Origin: Butyricicoccus intestinisimiae
GTDB lineage: Bacteria; Bacillota; Clostridia; Oscillospirales; Butyricicoccaceae
Reading direction: 5' to 3'
Length of the DNA: 64,000 bases
NCBI RefSeq assembly: GCF_018918345.1
Contig: NZ_JAHLQI010000006.1
Location: 1 to 64,000, forward strand
The translations under genes and the position numbers were made by a program. Each line of letters begins with the position of its first letter. The stretch's first letter is position 1. This document shows positions 42,399-51,123 of this stretch, piece by piece. Below the pieces are notes generated by a model. It did not search any database and was not told where the DNA came from. It saw nothing but the letters and a program-made list of their open reading frames with translations.

Positions 42399-42531
42399 AA
42401 AAAATCCTCGCATCTCAATGAAAAAAGTAGGTAAATTCAGTATACCGCAGGACAAAACCAGTTGCAAGGCAAAGAAGAAGGCGTATAATAGGCGTATACT
42501 ATAGATATGCTGTACAGACAGGAGAAAACAA

Positions 42532-43035
42532 ATGAAGTATTGTTATGAATGCGGTGTGCCGCTGACAGAAAAATATTTGGAACGCGAGGGAATGGTACAG
42601 TATTGCCCGCAGTGCAAGCAGTTCCGATTCCCGATTTTTAATACAGCAGTGAGCATGGAGGTGCTCAGTCCGGACAAAACACAGGTGCTGCTCATTCAGC
42701 AGTACGGCAAGCAGCGCAATATTTTGGTTGCCGGATATGTCAACCGCGGAGAAGCGGCGGAGAAAACCGTTGCGCGGGAAGTGAAAGAGGAAGTCGGTTT
42801 GGACGTATGCGACATTCACTTTAACACCAGCCAGTTTTTTGAGCCGAGCAACACCTTGATGCTGAACTTTTCCTGTGTTGCAACGACACAAGACCTCAGC
42901 CACATGACGGATGAAGTGGACAAAGCAAAATGGTTTTCCTTCGCGGACGCGCGGGAAGCCATTGCGCCCAACAGCTTGGCGCAAAAATTCTTGCTGACAT
43001 TTTTGGAAAAACATGCTGTTAACCAAAACTGTTGA
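42532..43035 (+). CDS. NUDIX hydrolase with N-terminal zinc ribbon (NudC-like)
   Basis: The 167-residue protein starts with a two-pair zinc ribbon (CYECG and CPQCK) followed by a complete Nudix box, GYVNRGEAAEKTVAREVKEEVG. This is the C-terminal layout of NAD+ diphosphatase NudC, although the longer N-terminal domain of NudC is missing. It could hydrolyse NAD or NADH or remove NAD caps from RNA; the substrate is not certain. The bioY operator overlaps its last codons. Confidence 0.87.
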   Translation: MKYCYECGVPLTEKYLEREGMVQYCPQCKQFRFPIFNTAVSMEVLSPDKTQVLLIQQYGKQRNILVAGYVNRGEAAEKTVAREVKEEVGLDVCDIHFNTSQFFEPSNTLMLNFSCVATTQDLSHMTDEVDKAKWFSFADAREAIAPNSLAQKFLLTFLEKHAVNQNC

Positions 43036-43060
43036 CAAGGTTGACAATGCCGTGTATACT
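43017..43060 (+). promoter_or_regulatory. bioY promoter with BirA operator
   Basis: TGTTAACC (43017-43024), 14 bp, GGTTGACA (43039-43046) is a BirA-type palindrome. It covers the promoter TTGACA (43032), 17 bp, TATACT (43055). Biotinoyl-AMP-loaded BirA would block transcription. Confidence 0.85.
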
Positions 43061-43097
43061 ATCCTTGTTCGACAAAATAAATGTTAGGTGGTACGAC

Positions 43098-43652
43098 ATG
43101 GAACAGAAACAAAGTAAGACAAATGTACGAGAAATGGCTCTGATCGCGCTGATGGCGGCAGTTACCTGCATTTTAGGCCCGCTGTCGGTTCCGATTGGCG
43201 TCGTTCCGATCTCGCTGACCAATTTTGCCATTTATCTGGCGATTTATGTACTGGGCTGCCGGCGCGGCACGATTAGCTATATTGTGTATCTGCTGCTCGG
43301 CTTGGTTGGTCTGCCGGTCTTTTCCGGCTTCAGCAGCGGCGTTGGCAAGCTGTTTGGACCGACCGGAGGATACCTGATCGGCTTTATCTTTATGGCACTG
43401 ATTTGCGGATTTGCGATTGACCGTTTTGAGGCAAAGCTGATTCCGAGCATGATCGGCATGATTCTTGGCACCATCGTGTGCTATCTGTTTGGCACGGGCT
43501 GGCTGGCTTATCAGGCCGGCATGACGTTTTATCAGGCGTTGGCAGCAGGTGTTCTGCCGTTCATCGTCGGTGATCTGGTTAAGATGGTAATTTGCGCGGT
43601 GGTTGGCCCGCAGATTCGCCGCAGACTGGAACAGGCGGGACTCGTTCACTGA
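43098..43652 (+). CDS. bioY: Biotin transporter BioY (ECF S-component)
   Basis: The 184-residue membrane protein has six helices and the BioY pattern: ALIALMAAVTCILGPLSVPIG, VPISLTNFAIYLAIYVLG, and GLPVFSGFSSGVGKLFGPTGGYLIGF. It takes up biotin with or without shared ECF energising subunits, which are not encoded here. The ATG at 43098 gives the usual length. No biotin synthesis genes are in the window. Confidence 0.94.
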   Translation: MEQKQSKTNVREMALIALMAAVTCILGPLSVPIGVVPISLTNFAIYLAIYVLGCRRGTISYIVYLLLGLVGLPVFSGFSSGVGKLFGPTGGYLIGFIFMALICGFAIDRFEAKLIPSMIGMILGTIVCYLFGTGWLAYQAGMTFYQALAAGVLPFIVGDLVKMVICAVVGPQIRRRLEQAGLVH

Positions 43653-43688
43653 GCAAGCAACCGATTTTTGATAGATTTTGGCACAGAA

Positions 43689-43723
43689 AAAGACGGGCTG
43701 CATGATGCAGTCCGTCTTTTTTT
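43689..43723. terminator. Bidirectional terminator
   Basis: AAGACGG and CTGCAT pair with ATGCAG and CCGTCTT with one mismatch; seven T on the plus strand and five on the minus. Confidence 0.85.
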
Positions 43724-43742
43724 GGTATTGATATTAAAGAAC

Positions 43743-45341
43743 TTAGTCCTCGGCGCGGCCGAACTCGGACAGCTGGAGACCTTCGTTTTTGTCCAGTGCC
43801 CAGTTGAGATTCCACATGCTGGTAAACAGCAGCAGATAGCGTCCGCGGTAGTCCTGCACAATCTTGGAGTCCGAAGTGATTTTCAGCTCGTCCGGCTGGA
43901 AATCCTCGTTTTCAATCCAGCGCAGGTGCTGATACGGCAGGTTTTCCATGATGATGTCCACGCGGTATTCGTTTTTGAGGCGATACTCCAAAACTTCCAG
44001 CTGGAGGACGCCGACAACGCCGACAATGACTTCCTCCATACCGGTGTGCGGCTCTTGGAAAATCTGAATGGCACCTTCCTGTGCAATCTGTTCCATGCCC
44101 TTGATGAACTGCTTGCGCTTCATGGTGTCTTTCTGGCGAATACGGCAGAATACTTCCGGCGCAAACGTCGGAATGCCGGAATACTTACAGTCAAAGCCCG
44201 GCGTGCATACGGTGTCACCGATGGAGAAAATGCCGGGATCAAATACACCGATGATGTCACCGGCATAGGCCTCGTCGATAATCGCGCGATCCTGCGCCAT
44301 GATTTGCTGCGGCTGTGCCAGCTGCATTTTCTTGCCGGCCTGTACATGATAGACGTCCATGCCCTTTTCGAATTTGCCGGAGCAAATGCGCATGAATGCC
44401 ACGCGGTCGCGGTGCGCCTTGTTCATGTTTGCCTGAATTTTGAATACGAAAGCGGAAAAATGCTCGTCAAACGGATCAATGATTTCGCCCTTGGACATGC
44501 GCGCGGTCGGCGGCGGAGTCATCTCCAAGAAGTACTGCAAAAACGGCTCAACGCCGAAGTTGGTCAGTGCGGAACCGAAGAATACCGGCGACAGCGTGCC
44601 GGCGTGTACGCGGTCCATGTCAAATTCCTCACCGGCGCCGCCGAGCAGCTCAATGTCATCCTGCAGGGTCTCCCAAAGACGCTCGCCGACCATCGGCTCC
44701 AGCTTCGGATCGTCCGGCTGGTAAATGGTAACCTTGGCTTCCTTGGTGCCGGAGACGGAAGCGGCCTCAAACGCCATGATATGGTTTTTCTGACGGTCAT
44801 AGACGCCCTTGAATTCCTTGCCGCAGCCGATTGGCCAGTTGACGGCATAGGTGTCAATGCCCAGCTCCTTTTCCAGCTCGTCGAGCAGGTCATACGGGTC
44901 GCGGGACTCCAAGTCCATCTTGTTGATAAAAGTGAAAATCGGGATACCGCGCATGGAGCAGACCTTGAACAGCTTGCGGGTCTGTGCCTCGACGCCCTTG
45001 GATGCGTCGATAACCATGATTGCGGAGTCCGCAGCCATCAGGGTGCGGTAGGTGTCCTCAGAGAAGTCCTGATGACCCGGGGTATCCAGAATGTTGATGC
45101 AGTGTCCGCCGTATTCAAACTGAAGTACAGAGGACGTGACCGAGATGCCGCGCTGCTTCTCAATTTCCATCCAGTCGGAAACGGCGTGACGCGTATTCTT
45201 CTTGCCCTTTACGGTACCGGCGAGCTGAATTGCTCCGCCGTACAGCAGGAATTTCTCTGTAATGGTCGTTTTGCCGGCATCCGGATGCGAAATAATCGCA
45301 AACGTGCGGCGCTTTGTGATTTCTGACTTTAAATCTGACAA
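43743..45341 (-). CDS. prfC: Peptide chain release factor 3
   Basis: RF3 is the GTPase that recycles RF1 and RF2 after termination. The 532-residue protein shows G1 in ISHPDAGKTT, G2 near RGISVTSS, G3 DTPGHQDFSEDTYR, and G4 NKMD. I place the start at a TTG (45341), nine bases after GGAGG, because this gives the family N-terminus xSDLKSEITKRRTFAIISH. An ATG 24 bases upstream would make the Shine-Dalgarno site part of the coding region. A terminator-bearing leader RNA precedes it. Confidence 0.94.
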   Translation of the reverse strand: MSDLKSEITKRRTFAIISHPDAGKTTITEKFLLYGGAIQLAGTVKGKKNTRHAVSDWMEIEKQRGISVTSSVLQFEYGGHCINILDTPGHQDFSEDTYRTLMAADSAIMVIDASKGVEAQTRKLFKVCSMRGIPIFTFINKMDLESRDPYDLLDELEKELGIDTYAVNWPIGCGKEFKGVYDRQKNHIMAFEAASVSGTKEAKVTIYQPDDPKLEPMVGERLWETLQDDIELLGGAGEEFDMDRVHAGTLSPVFFGSALTNFGVEPFLQYFLEMTPPPTARMSKGEIIDPFDEHFSAFVFKIQANMNKAHRDRVAFMRICSGKFEKGMDVYHVQAGKKMQLAQPQQIMAQDRAIIDEAYAGDIIGVFDPGIFSIGDTVCTPGFDCKYSGIPTFAPEVFCRIRQKDTMKRKQFIKGMEQIAQEGAIQIFQEPHTGMEEVIVGVVGVLQLEVLEYRLKNEYRVDIIMENLPYQHLRWIENEDFQPDELKITSDSKIVQDYRGRYLLLFTSMWNLNWALDKNEGLQLSEFGRAED

Positions 45342-45466
45342 AAGAAAAAACCTCCGATCAGCCATTGTTCGTATAAAAAAAGCGCCGGACAATATGCAGG
45401 CGCATACAAATATATATTATCATAGATCCGAATGGGAAACAATGATTTGTTTGGAGAAAAAAAGAC

Positions 45467-45622
45467 AAAAAAGCGGCGCGTCGATTGGTAGGAATTCGAC
45501 GCGCCATACAGTAAAGAGAGAGATATATGAAAGCACAGAATGGGAAAACTGTGCGGTGGCAGGCTATCAACCTGAAGCTCTTGGATTGGAAACCTGTGTG
45601 TTTCCCGCTCCCTTGAGCTTGA
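45467..45622 (-). ncRNA. Candidate structured leader or small RNA upstream of prfC
   Basis: On the minus strand, a promoter (TTGTTT, 16 bp, TATACT at 45654-45627) is followed by AAGCTC...GAGCTT enclosing GGAAAC...GTTTCC, then CAGG...CCTG, GCACAG...CTGTGC, and a strong terminator (GGCGCGTCGA with TCGACGCGCC, six T within eight bases). The terminator lies about 125 nt before prfC. It could be a small RNA or an attenuator; I cannot assign it to a known riboswitch class. Confidence 0.55.
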
Positions 45623-45822
45623 CTATAGTATATCACAAAAAGACAGAAAAACAATGGACAGGATACATAAAATACACAAAATGAAACTGGCTTTTGTGTA
45701 TCAAGTTAAACAATTGTCTTTATGCCGCGGACAATTTGTCCGTTGTGTATTCGTCAAATGTCCGTTGTTTTTTGCAGAAAGCTGTGATAAGATAAGGAAA
45801 ATCGCGGAAAAAGGAGATTTGT

Positions 45823-46161
45823 ATGAATATTCAGATATTTGGCAAGAGCAAATGCTTTGATACAAAAAAAGCCGAGCGCTATTTTAAGGAACGTCGCATC
45901 AAGTACCAAATGGTAGATCTCGTGCGTTACGGCATGAGCAAGGGCGAGTTTACCTCCGTGTGCCGCGCAGTCGGTCTCGAAGCAATGATTGACCCGAAGG
46001 CAAAGGATCCCGATGCTGCGATGCTGCCATATCTTGCTTCCGATGAAGCCAAGATGGAAAAGCTGCTGGATAATCCAAAGCTGCTCCAGACACCGATTGT
46101 GCGCAATGGCAAGCAGGCAACGGTTGGATTCTGTCCGGATGTGTGGAAAACATGGGAATGA
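45823..46161 (+). CDS. ArsC/Spx-family thioredoxin-fold protein
   Basis: The 112-residue protein has the ArsC/Spx/YffB fold: IFGKSKCFDTKKAERYFKERRI with a single N-terminal cysteine (Cys11) and KLLQTPIVRNGKQATVGF at the anion-binding cis-proline. Classical arsenate reductases have CxxxxCR there, so arsenate reduction is not assured; the Spx CxxC is also absent. The gene overlaps the next by four bases. About 300 bp upstream hold the prfC leader. Confidence 0.83.
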   Translation: MNIQIFGKSKCFDTKKAERYFKERRIKYQMVDLVRYGMSKGEFTSVCRAVGLEAMIDPKAKDPDAAMLPYLASDEAKMEKLLDNPKLLQTPIVRNGKQATVGFCPDVWKTWE

Positions 46162-47267
46162 GCGAGAGAGTGCCGTCCTTTGTGACGGAATCATGCGATG
46201 TGTGGACGGCGCTGCAGCGGGAAACGCGTCCGATTTGTCTGTACGGCATGGGAGACGGCGCAGAAAAAATTCTGCGCGTATGTGAGCAGAGAAGCATTCC
46301 GATTGCGGGCATTTTTGCCTCGGATGAATTTGTGCGCGGACACAGCTTTGCGGGCTTTGTCGTAAAAAAGCGCGCGGATCTCGAACAGGAACTGGGAGAT
46401 TTTGTCGCTGTGATTGCGTTTGCATCGAGCAGACCGGAGGTATTGGCACTGTTTGATGATTTGGACAGCACGCACACGACGTATGCGCCGGATGTTCCGG
46501 TCGCAGAGGGGCAGCTGTTTGATTGGGCATTTGCGCAGAAACACTGCGAGGAGCTGGAGCAGGCGTATGCGCTGCTGGCGGATGACCGCTCCCGCGAGGT
46601 GTTTGCGGCAACAGTCAATTTTAAGCTGAGCGGCAAGCTGCATTGGCTGCGCGACTACACGGACAGCCGCGAGAGCGCGTTTGAAACCTACCTCAAGCCG
46701 ACACAGCAGGAGCATTTTGTCGATCTCGGGGCGTATAATGGCGATACCATTCGCGAACTGCTGTCCTTTACCGACGGGAACTATGCCTCGATCACCGCGC
46801 TGGAACCGGACAGAAAGACCTTCAAAAAGCTGAAAAAATACGTGGAACAGGCACAGCTGGACAACATAAATCTCGTCAACGCGGGCGCGTGGATCGAGCC
46901 GGGAGAGCTGCTGTTCGGCGGCAAGGCAGGACGCAATTCCGCGCTGACGCCGGTGATGAATGAGGTGTCGCATGACAAGCACACGGTGATGATTCCGGTG
47001 GAATCGGTCGACCATGTGCTGAACGGCGCGCCGTGCACGCTGCTCAAACTGGATGTTGAGGGCGCGGAGCGCATGGCGCTGGAGGGAGCGCGGCACACCA
47101 TTGAGAAATACCAGCCGCGTATTTCGCTGTCTGCCTATCACAGAAGTGAAGATTTGTACGAGCTGCCGCTGCTGCTGCGTGACATGTGTGCAGATGTCCG
47201 CCTTGGGATGCGGCATCATCCGTATGTTCCGGCGTGGGAAACAAATTTCTATGTAACTTTTGGTTAA
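46158..47267 (+). CDS. FkbM-family SAM-dependent methyltransferase
   Basis: The 369-residue protein has an N-terminal Rossmann-like part (YGMGDGAEKIL, about residues 30-45) and a C-terminal FkbM methyltransferase domain with FVDLGAYNGDTIREL, ALEPDRKTFKKL, and LLKLDVEGAERMALEGA. FkbM enzymes methylate hydroxyl groups on sugars or lipids. The ATG at 46158 shares ATGA with the upstream stop; ATGs at 46143 and 46152 are possible. The substrate is unknown. Confidence 0.85.
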   Translation: MSERVPSFVTESCDVWTALQRETRPICLYGMGDGAEKILRVCEQRSIPIAGIFASDEFVRGHSFAGFVVKKRADLEQELGDFVAVIAFASSRPEVLALFDDLDSTHTTYAPDVPVAEGQLFDWAFAQKHCEELEQAYALLADDRSREVFAATVNFKLSGKLHWLRDYTDSRESAFETYLKPTQQEHFVDLGAYNGDTIRELLSFTDGNYASITALEPDRKTFKKLKKYVEQAQLDNINLVNAGAWIEPGELLFGGKAGRNSALTPVMNEVSHDKHTVMIPVESVDHVLNGAPCTLLKLDVEGAERMALEGARHTIEKYQPRISLSAYHRSEDLYELPLLLRDMCADVRLGMRHHPYVPAWETNFYVTFG

Positions 47268-47364
47268 AACCTATGGAAATCCTGTTTGATTTGCTGTATA
47301 CTAACAACAGGAAACAACGTCCGCGAGGACGGGAGATTCTGTGAATGAAAAGGAGACGATTCCA

Positions 47365-47799
47365 ATGGCAAGTTGTTTTTATTGTGATCCGGATAATGAG
47401 AACCGCAAGGCAATTATGTTCCGCGTCGGCAAGATGAGAGAGGGCGTTTTGTATCTGTTCAAGGATCAGGCACACAAGGGCCGCTGCGTTGTCGCTGTTG
47501 ACGAGCATTTGTCCGAGCTGTCCGACCTGACACCGGAGCAGCGTCATGCATTTATGGATGATGTCGCAGACGTAGCCGGCGCAGTAAAGAAGCTGTGGGG
47601 CTGCACCAAGATCAACTTGGGCGCATTCGGCGATAAGCTGCCGCACCTTCATTTTCATATCGTGCCGAAGTATGAGGGCGGTTTTGAATTCGGCGGCGGA
47701 TTTGAAATCACCAACCCGAATCCGGTACATCTGACTGATGCTGAATATGCTGAAATGATGGCACAGCTGAAGGCAGAACTGAACATCGTAAAGGACTAA
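47365..47799 (+). CDS. HIT-family nucleotide hydrolase
   Basis: The 144-residue protein has the histidine triad PHLHFHIVPK, whose second-to-last histidine is the nucleotidyl-accepting residue, and an N-terminal CFYCD pair. HIT proteins cleave AMP-linked compounds such as AMP-lysine. The ATG at 47365 lies ten bases after AAGGAG; an in-frame GTG at 47341 precedes that site and is unlikely. Monocistronic. Confidence 0.9.
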   Translation: MASCFYCDPDNENRKAIMFRVGKMREGVLYLFKDQAHKGRCVVAVDEHLSELSDLTPEQRHAFMDDVADVAGAVKKLWGCTKINLGAFGDKLPHLHFHIVPKYEGGFEFGGGFEITNPNPVHLTDAEYAEMMAQLKAELNIVKD

Positions 47800-47825
47800 T
47801 TAAGTTTAGTTTAACCTTATCAAAG

Positions 47826-47866
47826 GAAAGGGCGTGGTGTCGTGACACTTCGCCTTTTCTTTTTTC
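47826..47866 (+). terminator. Terminator after the HIT gene
   Basis: AAAGGGCG and GTGTC pair with GACAC and CGCCTTTT, then a long T-rich run. Confidence 0.85.
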
Positions 47867-47898
47867 CTGTGACCAGTTTGTAAAATCCGCGCAGTTGC

Positions 47899-47927
47899 TT
47901 GAAATTTATGGGGTTTCCAGCTATACT
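47899..47927 (+). promoter_or_regulatory. Promoter of the M50-scpA-scpB operon
   Basis: TTGAAA, 17 bp, TATACT, 35 bp upstream of the first ATG. Confidence 0.75.
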
Positions 47928-47961
47928 ATATTCTAATATTGAATGATGATAGGAGTATCGT

Positions 47962-48597
47962 ATGTCAAGTTTTTTGCACAGTTCGCTGATTCAAATTTTG
48001 GTCAGCATTCCGGCGCTGCTGCTTTGTCTCAGCGTACACGAGGCTTGCCACGGATTTGCGGCGTATGCGCTGGGCGATCCGACAGCCAAACAGGAAGGAC
48101 GTCTGACCTTTGACCCGCTGCGGCATCTCGACCCGATTGGCACACTTTGCATGCTGTTTTTCCACGTTGGCTGGGCGAAGCCGGTGCCGATTAACCCGAG
48201 CTATTTCAAAAATCGCCGCGTCGGCATCGCGCTGGTGTCGCTGGCGGGACCGGCATCTAATTTTGTGCTGGCGCTGCTCGCTTTGTTTTTGTATTATCCG
48301 CTGCGCCTGACCAGCTCGCCGATTTTGACGGCGATTGCACTCATGCTGTACATGACGGCGGTTATGAGCATCGGTCTGGGCGTGTTTAATCTGATTCCGG
48401 TGCCGCCGCTGGACGGCTCAAAAATTCTGCTGGCGTTTCTGCCGGCAAAATATGAGTACAAGTTCGCGCAGTATGAGCAGTACATCCAGTTTATTTTGCT
48501 GATTTTGCTGTTTGTCGGCGTGCTGGACAGACCGATTAACTTCTTTATCAATGTGGTGTATCATGTCCTCAGCTCGATTGTTTTGTTGGTGTTTTAA
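47962..48597 (+). CDS. Site-2 protease-family membrane metalloprotease (M50)
   Basis: The 211-residue membrane protein has the zinc motif HEACH in its first helix region (CLSVHEACHGFAAY), a second site VFNLIPVPPLDGSKIL, and about five helices. It lacks a PDZ or CBS domain, as in the small YwhC/FtsH-independent group common in Firmicutes. Its peptide substrate is unknown. It stands 0 bp upstream of scpA, a conserved clostridial pairing. Confidence 0.9.
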   Translation: MSSFLHSSLIQILVSIPALLLCLSVHEACHGFAAYALGDPTAKQEGRLTFDPLRHLDPIGTLCMLFFHVGWAKPVPINPSYFKNRRVGIALVSLAGPASNFVLALLALFLYYPLRLTSSPILTAIALMLYMTAVMSIGLGVFNLIPVPPLDGSKILLAFLPAKYEYKFAQYEQYIQFILLILLFVGVLDRPINFFINVVYHVLSSIVLLVF

Positions 48598-49344
48598 ATG
48601 ACAGAAAAGATTACCTTTCACCTGTCCGCCTTTGACGGACCGCTGGATTTGCTTTTGCATTTGATTGCGAAGAACAAAGTCAATATTTACGACATTCCGA
48701 TTTCGCTGATTTTGGAGCAGTACATGGAAATTCTGCGCGAGGCGCAGGAAGCGGATATGGAAGTTGCAGGAGATTTCATCGCCATGGCGGCGCAGCTCAT
48801 GCTCATCAAATCGCGCATGCTGCTGCCGAAGGAAAAGAACGAAGAGGACGAGGAAGAGGACCCGCGCGCGATGCTCGTCGAACAGCTGCTGGAATACCAG
48901 CGCATTCGCGAAGTACAGCCGTACTTTAAGCGGCACAGTGATGTGGGACGCGATATTCTGACGCGCCCGCCCGAGCCAATCGAACGCAAAAAGACGTTTG
49001 AGGGAACTCTGCCGCCGGAAAAGCTGTCGGATGCCGCGCGGCGCATGCTGACGCGCATCGGCAAAAAAATGCCGCCGCCGGTCAGCGCCTTTTCCGGTAT
49101 TGTCGGACATGAAACGGTTCCGGTACATACGCGCATTACGGCGATTTTGTTGCGCTTCCGCAAGAAAAAGAAGCTGCATTTTCAGGGCTTGTTTCACGGA
49201 CTGCACAGCCGGTCGGAGGTAGTCGCGACGTTTCTCGCCGTGCTGGAGCTGTCCAAGACGCACCGCATTCACATTGAGGGAGAGGACGAGAACCCGACGC
49301 TGACGCTATTTACAGGAGAAGAACGGGAGGAACGCATTTCATGA
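48598..49344 (+). CDS. scpA: Segregation and condensation protein A
   Basis: ScpA is the kleisin of the Smc-ScpAB complex that organises the chromosome. The 248-residue protein shows the N-terminal FHLSAFDGPLDLLLHLIAKNKVNIYDIPI and the C-terminal winged-helix part with RSEVVATFLAVLEL. A very acidic linker (EKNEEDEEEDP) is visible near residue 80. The gene abuts the M50 gene and overlaps scpB by four bases. Confidence 0.96.
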   Translation: MTEKITFHLSAFDGPLDLLLHLIAKNKVNIYDIPISLILEQYMEILREAQEADMEVAGDFIAMAAQLMLIKSRMLLPKEKNEEDEEEDPRAMLVEQLLEYQRIREVQPYFKRHSDVGRDILTRPPEPIERKKTFEGTLPPEKLSDAARRMLTRIGKKMPPPVSAFSGIVGHETVPVHTRITAILLRFRKKKKLHFQGLFHGLHSRSEVVATFLAVLELSKTHRIHIEGEDENPTLTLFTGEEREERIS

Positions 49345-49895
49345 ATGAATTGTCCTGCCTGCTGGAGGGCATTTTATTTGCATCGGGAGAACCGGTCTAT
49401 GAAGAAAAACTCAGGCAGGTGCTCGGCATTGACGCCGAACAGCTGCATCGGCTGGCACAGGAGCTGGCGGACAGCTATGACGCGGAAAAGCGCGGATTTC
49501 AGATTATCCGGCTGCAAGACAGCTATCAGATGGTCTCCCGCGCGGAATACGCCGATACCATTCGCCGCGCCTTGGAGGTGCGGCGCACACCGTCACTGTC
49601 TGCGGCAGCGCTCGAGGTATTGTCCATTGTTGCGTATCGTCAGCCGGTTACGCGCGCGTATATCGAGCAGCTGCGCGGCGTCGACAGCTCCAATACCGTG
49701 TTGAATTTATTGGACAAAGGCTTGCTGGAAGGCTGCGGCCGTCTGGATGTGCCGGGCAGACCGATGATTTACCGCACGACACCGGCATTTTTGCGTGCCT
49801 TTTCCATTTCGTCTCTCGACGAGCTGCCGGATTTGCCGGAGCTGCGGGAGCTGGAGGAAAAACGCGAGTCTGAACAGGAGGAAGCTGGATCATGA
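49341..49895 (+). CDS. scpB: Segregation and condensation protein B
   Basis: ScpB is the KITE partner of ScpA. The 184-residue protein has two winged helices: LLEGILFASGEPV near the start and LSAAALEVLSIVAYRQPVTRAYIEQLRGVDS in the centre. An acidic C-terminal tail (LEEKRESEQEEAGS) follows. Start and stop each overlap neighbours by four bases, so the three genes are translationally coupled. Confidence 0.96.
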   Translation: MNELSCLLEGILFASGEPVYEEKLRQVLGIDAEQLHRLAQELADSYDAEKRGFQIIRLQDSYQMVSRAEYADTIRRALEVRRTPSLSAAALEVLSIVAYRQPVTRAYIEQLRGVDSSNTVLNLLDKGLLEGCGRLDVPGRPMIYRTTPAFLRAFSISSLDELPDLPELRELEEKRESEQEEAGS

Positions 49896-50581
49896 TGGTA
49901 CTCCGCATACTTGGCATCGTGCTGTGCGTTGTCCTGCTCGTGTTCGTGGTGCTCACGGCCTTCACGCTGTTTGCACCGGCACGGATCGAGATCAAACGGG
50001 ACATGCCGGACGGACAGATCAAGGTGCGGTTGGGATTCGGCCCGATAAAAAAAGTATTCCGGCTTGGCGGCAAACGGAAGAAAACGAAAAAGCCGACCAA
50101 GAAACAAAAAAAGAAAGAAAAACGCGAAGAGCACAAGCAGGAAACCACCGCGCCGCGCTTTGATTTGAAGCGATTGCCGATCGATCGCGCGCTGGAATTG
50201 CTTGTAGAGCTGATTTATGACTTGGCGGGTGCTGTCGTGTGGGAAAAACTGCATGTGACGGTCATTCTGCACACATCAGATGCAGCGCGCACGGGCAGAC
50301 TGCTCGGCGCATGCTCCGCGGTTGTCGGCAATTTGTATCCGTATTTGGCACGCACGCATGTGCTCAAGGACACAAAAATTGTCATAGATGCAGATTTTGA
50401 CGCACAAAAGACTGTGTGGGGATTGGACATTTCCGTGATGACGCGGCTGTGCTGGTATCCGCGCATTTTGTGGCGGCGGCGCAAGGAGCTGTGGGCATTG
50501 TGGAAGGCAATCCGCCTGACGAAACAGGAACGAGAAGCTTGGAGCCAAAAACAAATGGCTTCTCAGCAACATCCAGCATAA
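49892..50581 (+). CDS. DUF2953 membrane-anchored protein (YtfI-like)
   Basis: The 229-residue protein has one N-terminal membrane helix (about residues 4-28), an extremely lysine-rich segment (residues 60-88), and a C-terminal domain with LLVELIYDLAGAVVWEKLHVTVILHTSDAA typical of DUF2953. In Bacillus subtilis ytfI lies directly upstream of ytfJ, as here. The function is unknown, with a probable sporulation link by position. Confidence 0.85.
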   Translation: MMVLRILGIVLCVVLLVFVVLTAFTLFAPARIEIKRDMPDGQIKVRLGFGPIKKVFRLGGKRKKTKKPTKKQKKKEKREEHKQETTAPRFDLKRLPIDRALELLVELIYDLAGAVVWEKLHVTVILHTSDAARTGRLLGACSAVVGNLYPYLARTHVLKDTKIVIDADFDAQKTVWGLDISVMTRLCWYPRILWRRRKELWALWKAIRLTKQEREAWSQKQMASQQHPA

Positions 50582-50599
50582 AGAAAGAGGGAATTTCAA

Positions 50600-51031
50600 A
50601 TGGCAGAACATGGTGTAAATGGCCTGATGGCTGAGACAATGGAAAAGATCCGCTCGATGGTCGATGTCAACACGATCATTGGCGATCCAATCGTCACACA
50701 TGATGGAACCACACTGATTCCGATTTCCAAGGTTACCTTTGGCTTTGGTTCCGGCGGTACCGATTTCAAGTCCCGCAACAGCGGTGACAATGCGCCGCTG
50801 TGCTTTGGCGGCGGCGGTGGTGCCGGCGTCAGCATTCAGCCGGTTGCGTTCCTCATCGTCAGCGAGGGCAACGCGCGCATTCTTCCGGTCAATATGCCGG
50901 CGGACAGCAGCACGGATCGCCTGATTGAACTGATTCCGGATGCCATTAACGGCGTACAGAGCTTGTTTGGCAAGCGCGGCAAGAAGGAAGAGGCGGTCAC
51001 AGAAACCGAAGTCGCTCCGACAGAAGAATAA
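50600..51031 (+). CDS. gerW: Spore germination/sporulation protein GerW (YtfJ)
   Basis: The 143-residue protein shows the full YtfJ pattern: METMEKIRSMVDVNTIIGDPI, ISKVTFGFGSGGTDF, a glycine-rich run (CFGGGGGAGVSIQPVAFLIV), and a variable acidic tail. In B. subtilis GerW is needed for normal L-alanine germination. Its partner gene DUF2953 is just upstream. AAAGAGGG precedes the ATG. Confidence 0.92.
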   Translation: MAEHGVNGLMAETMEKIRSMVDVNTIIGDPIVTHDGTTLIPISKVTFGFGSGGTDFKSRNSGDNAPLCFGGGGGAGVSIQPVAFLIVSEGNARILPVNMPADSSTDRLIELIPDAINGVQSLFGKRGKKEEAVTETEVAPTEE

Positions 51032-51040
51032 ACAAACAGA

Positions 51041-51067
51041 AAGAGGGGCCAAATGCTCCTCTTTTTG
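51041..51067 (+). terminator. Terminator after gerW
   Basis: AAGAGGGGC pairs with GCTCCTCTT around CAAAT, then five T. Confidence 0.8.
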
Positions 51068-51123
51068 TTCAGACATAAACACACACAGGACGCCGTAAAA
51101 TGACTATCTGAGGGGGAATGTGT

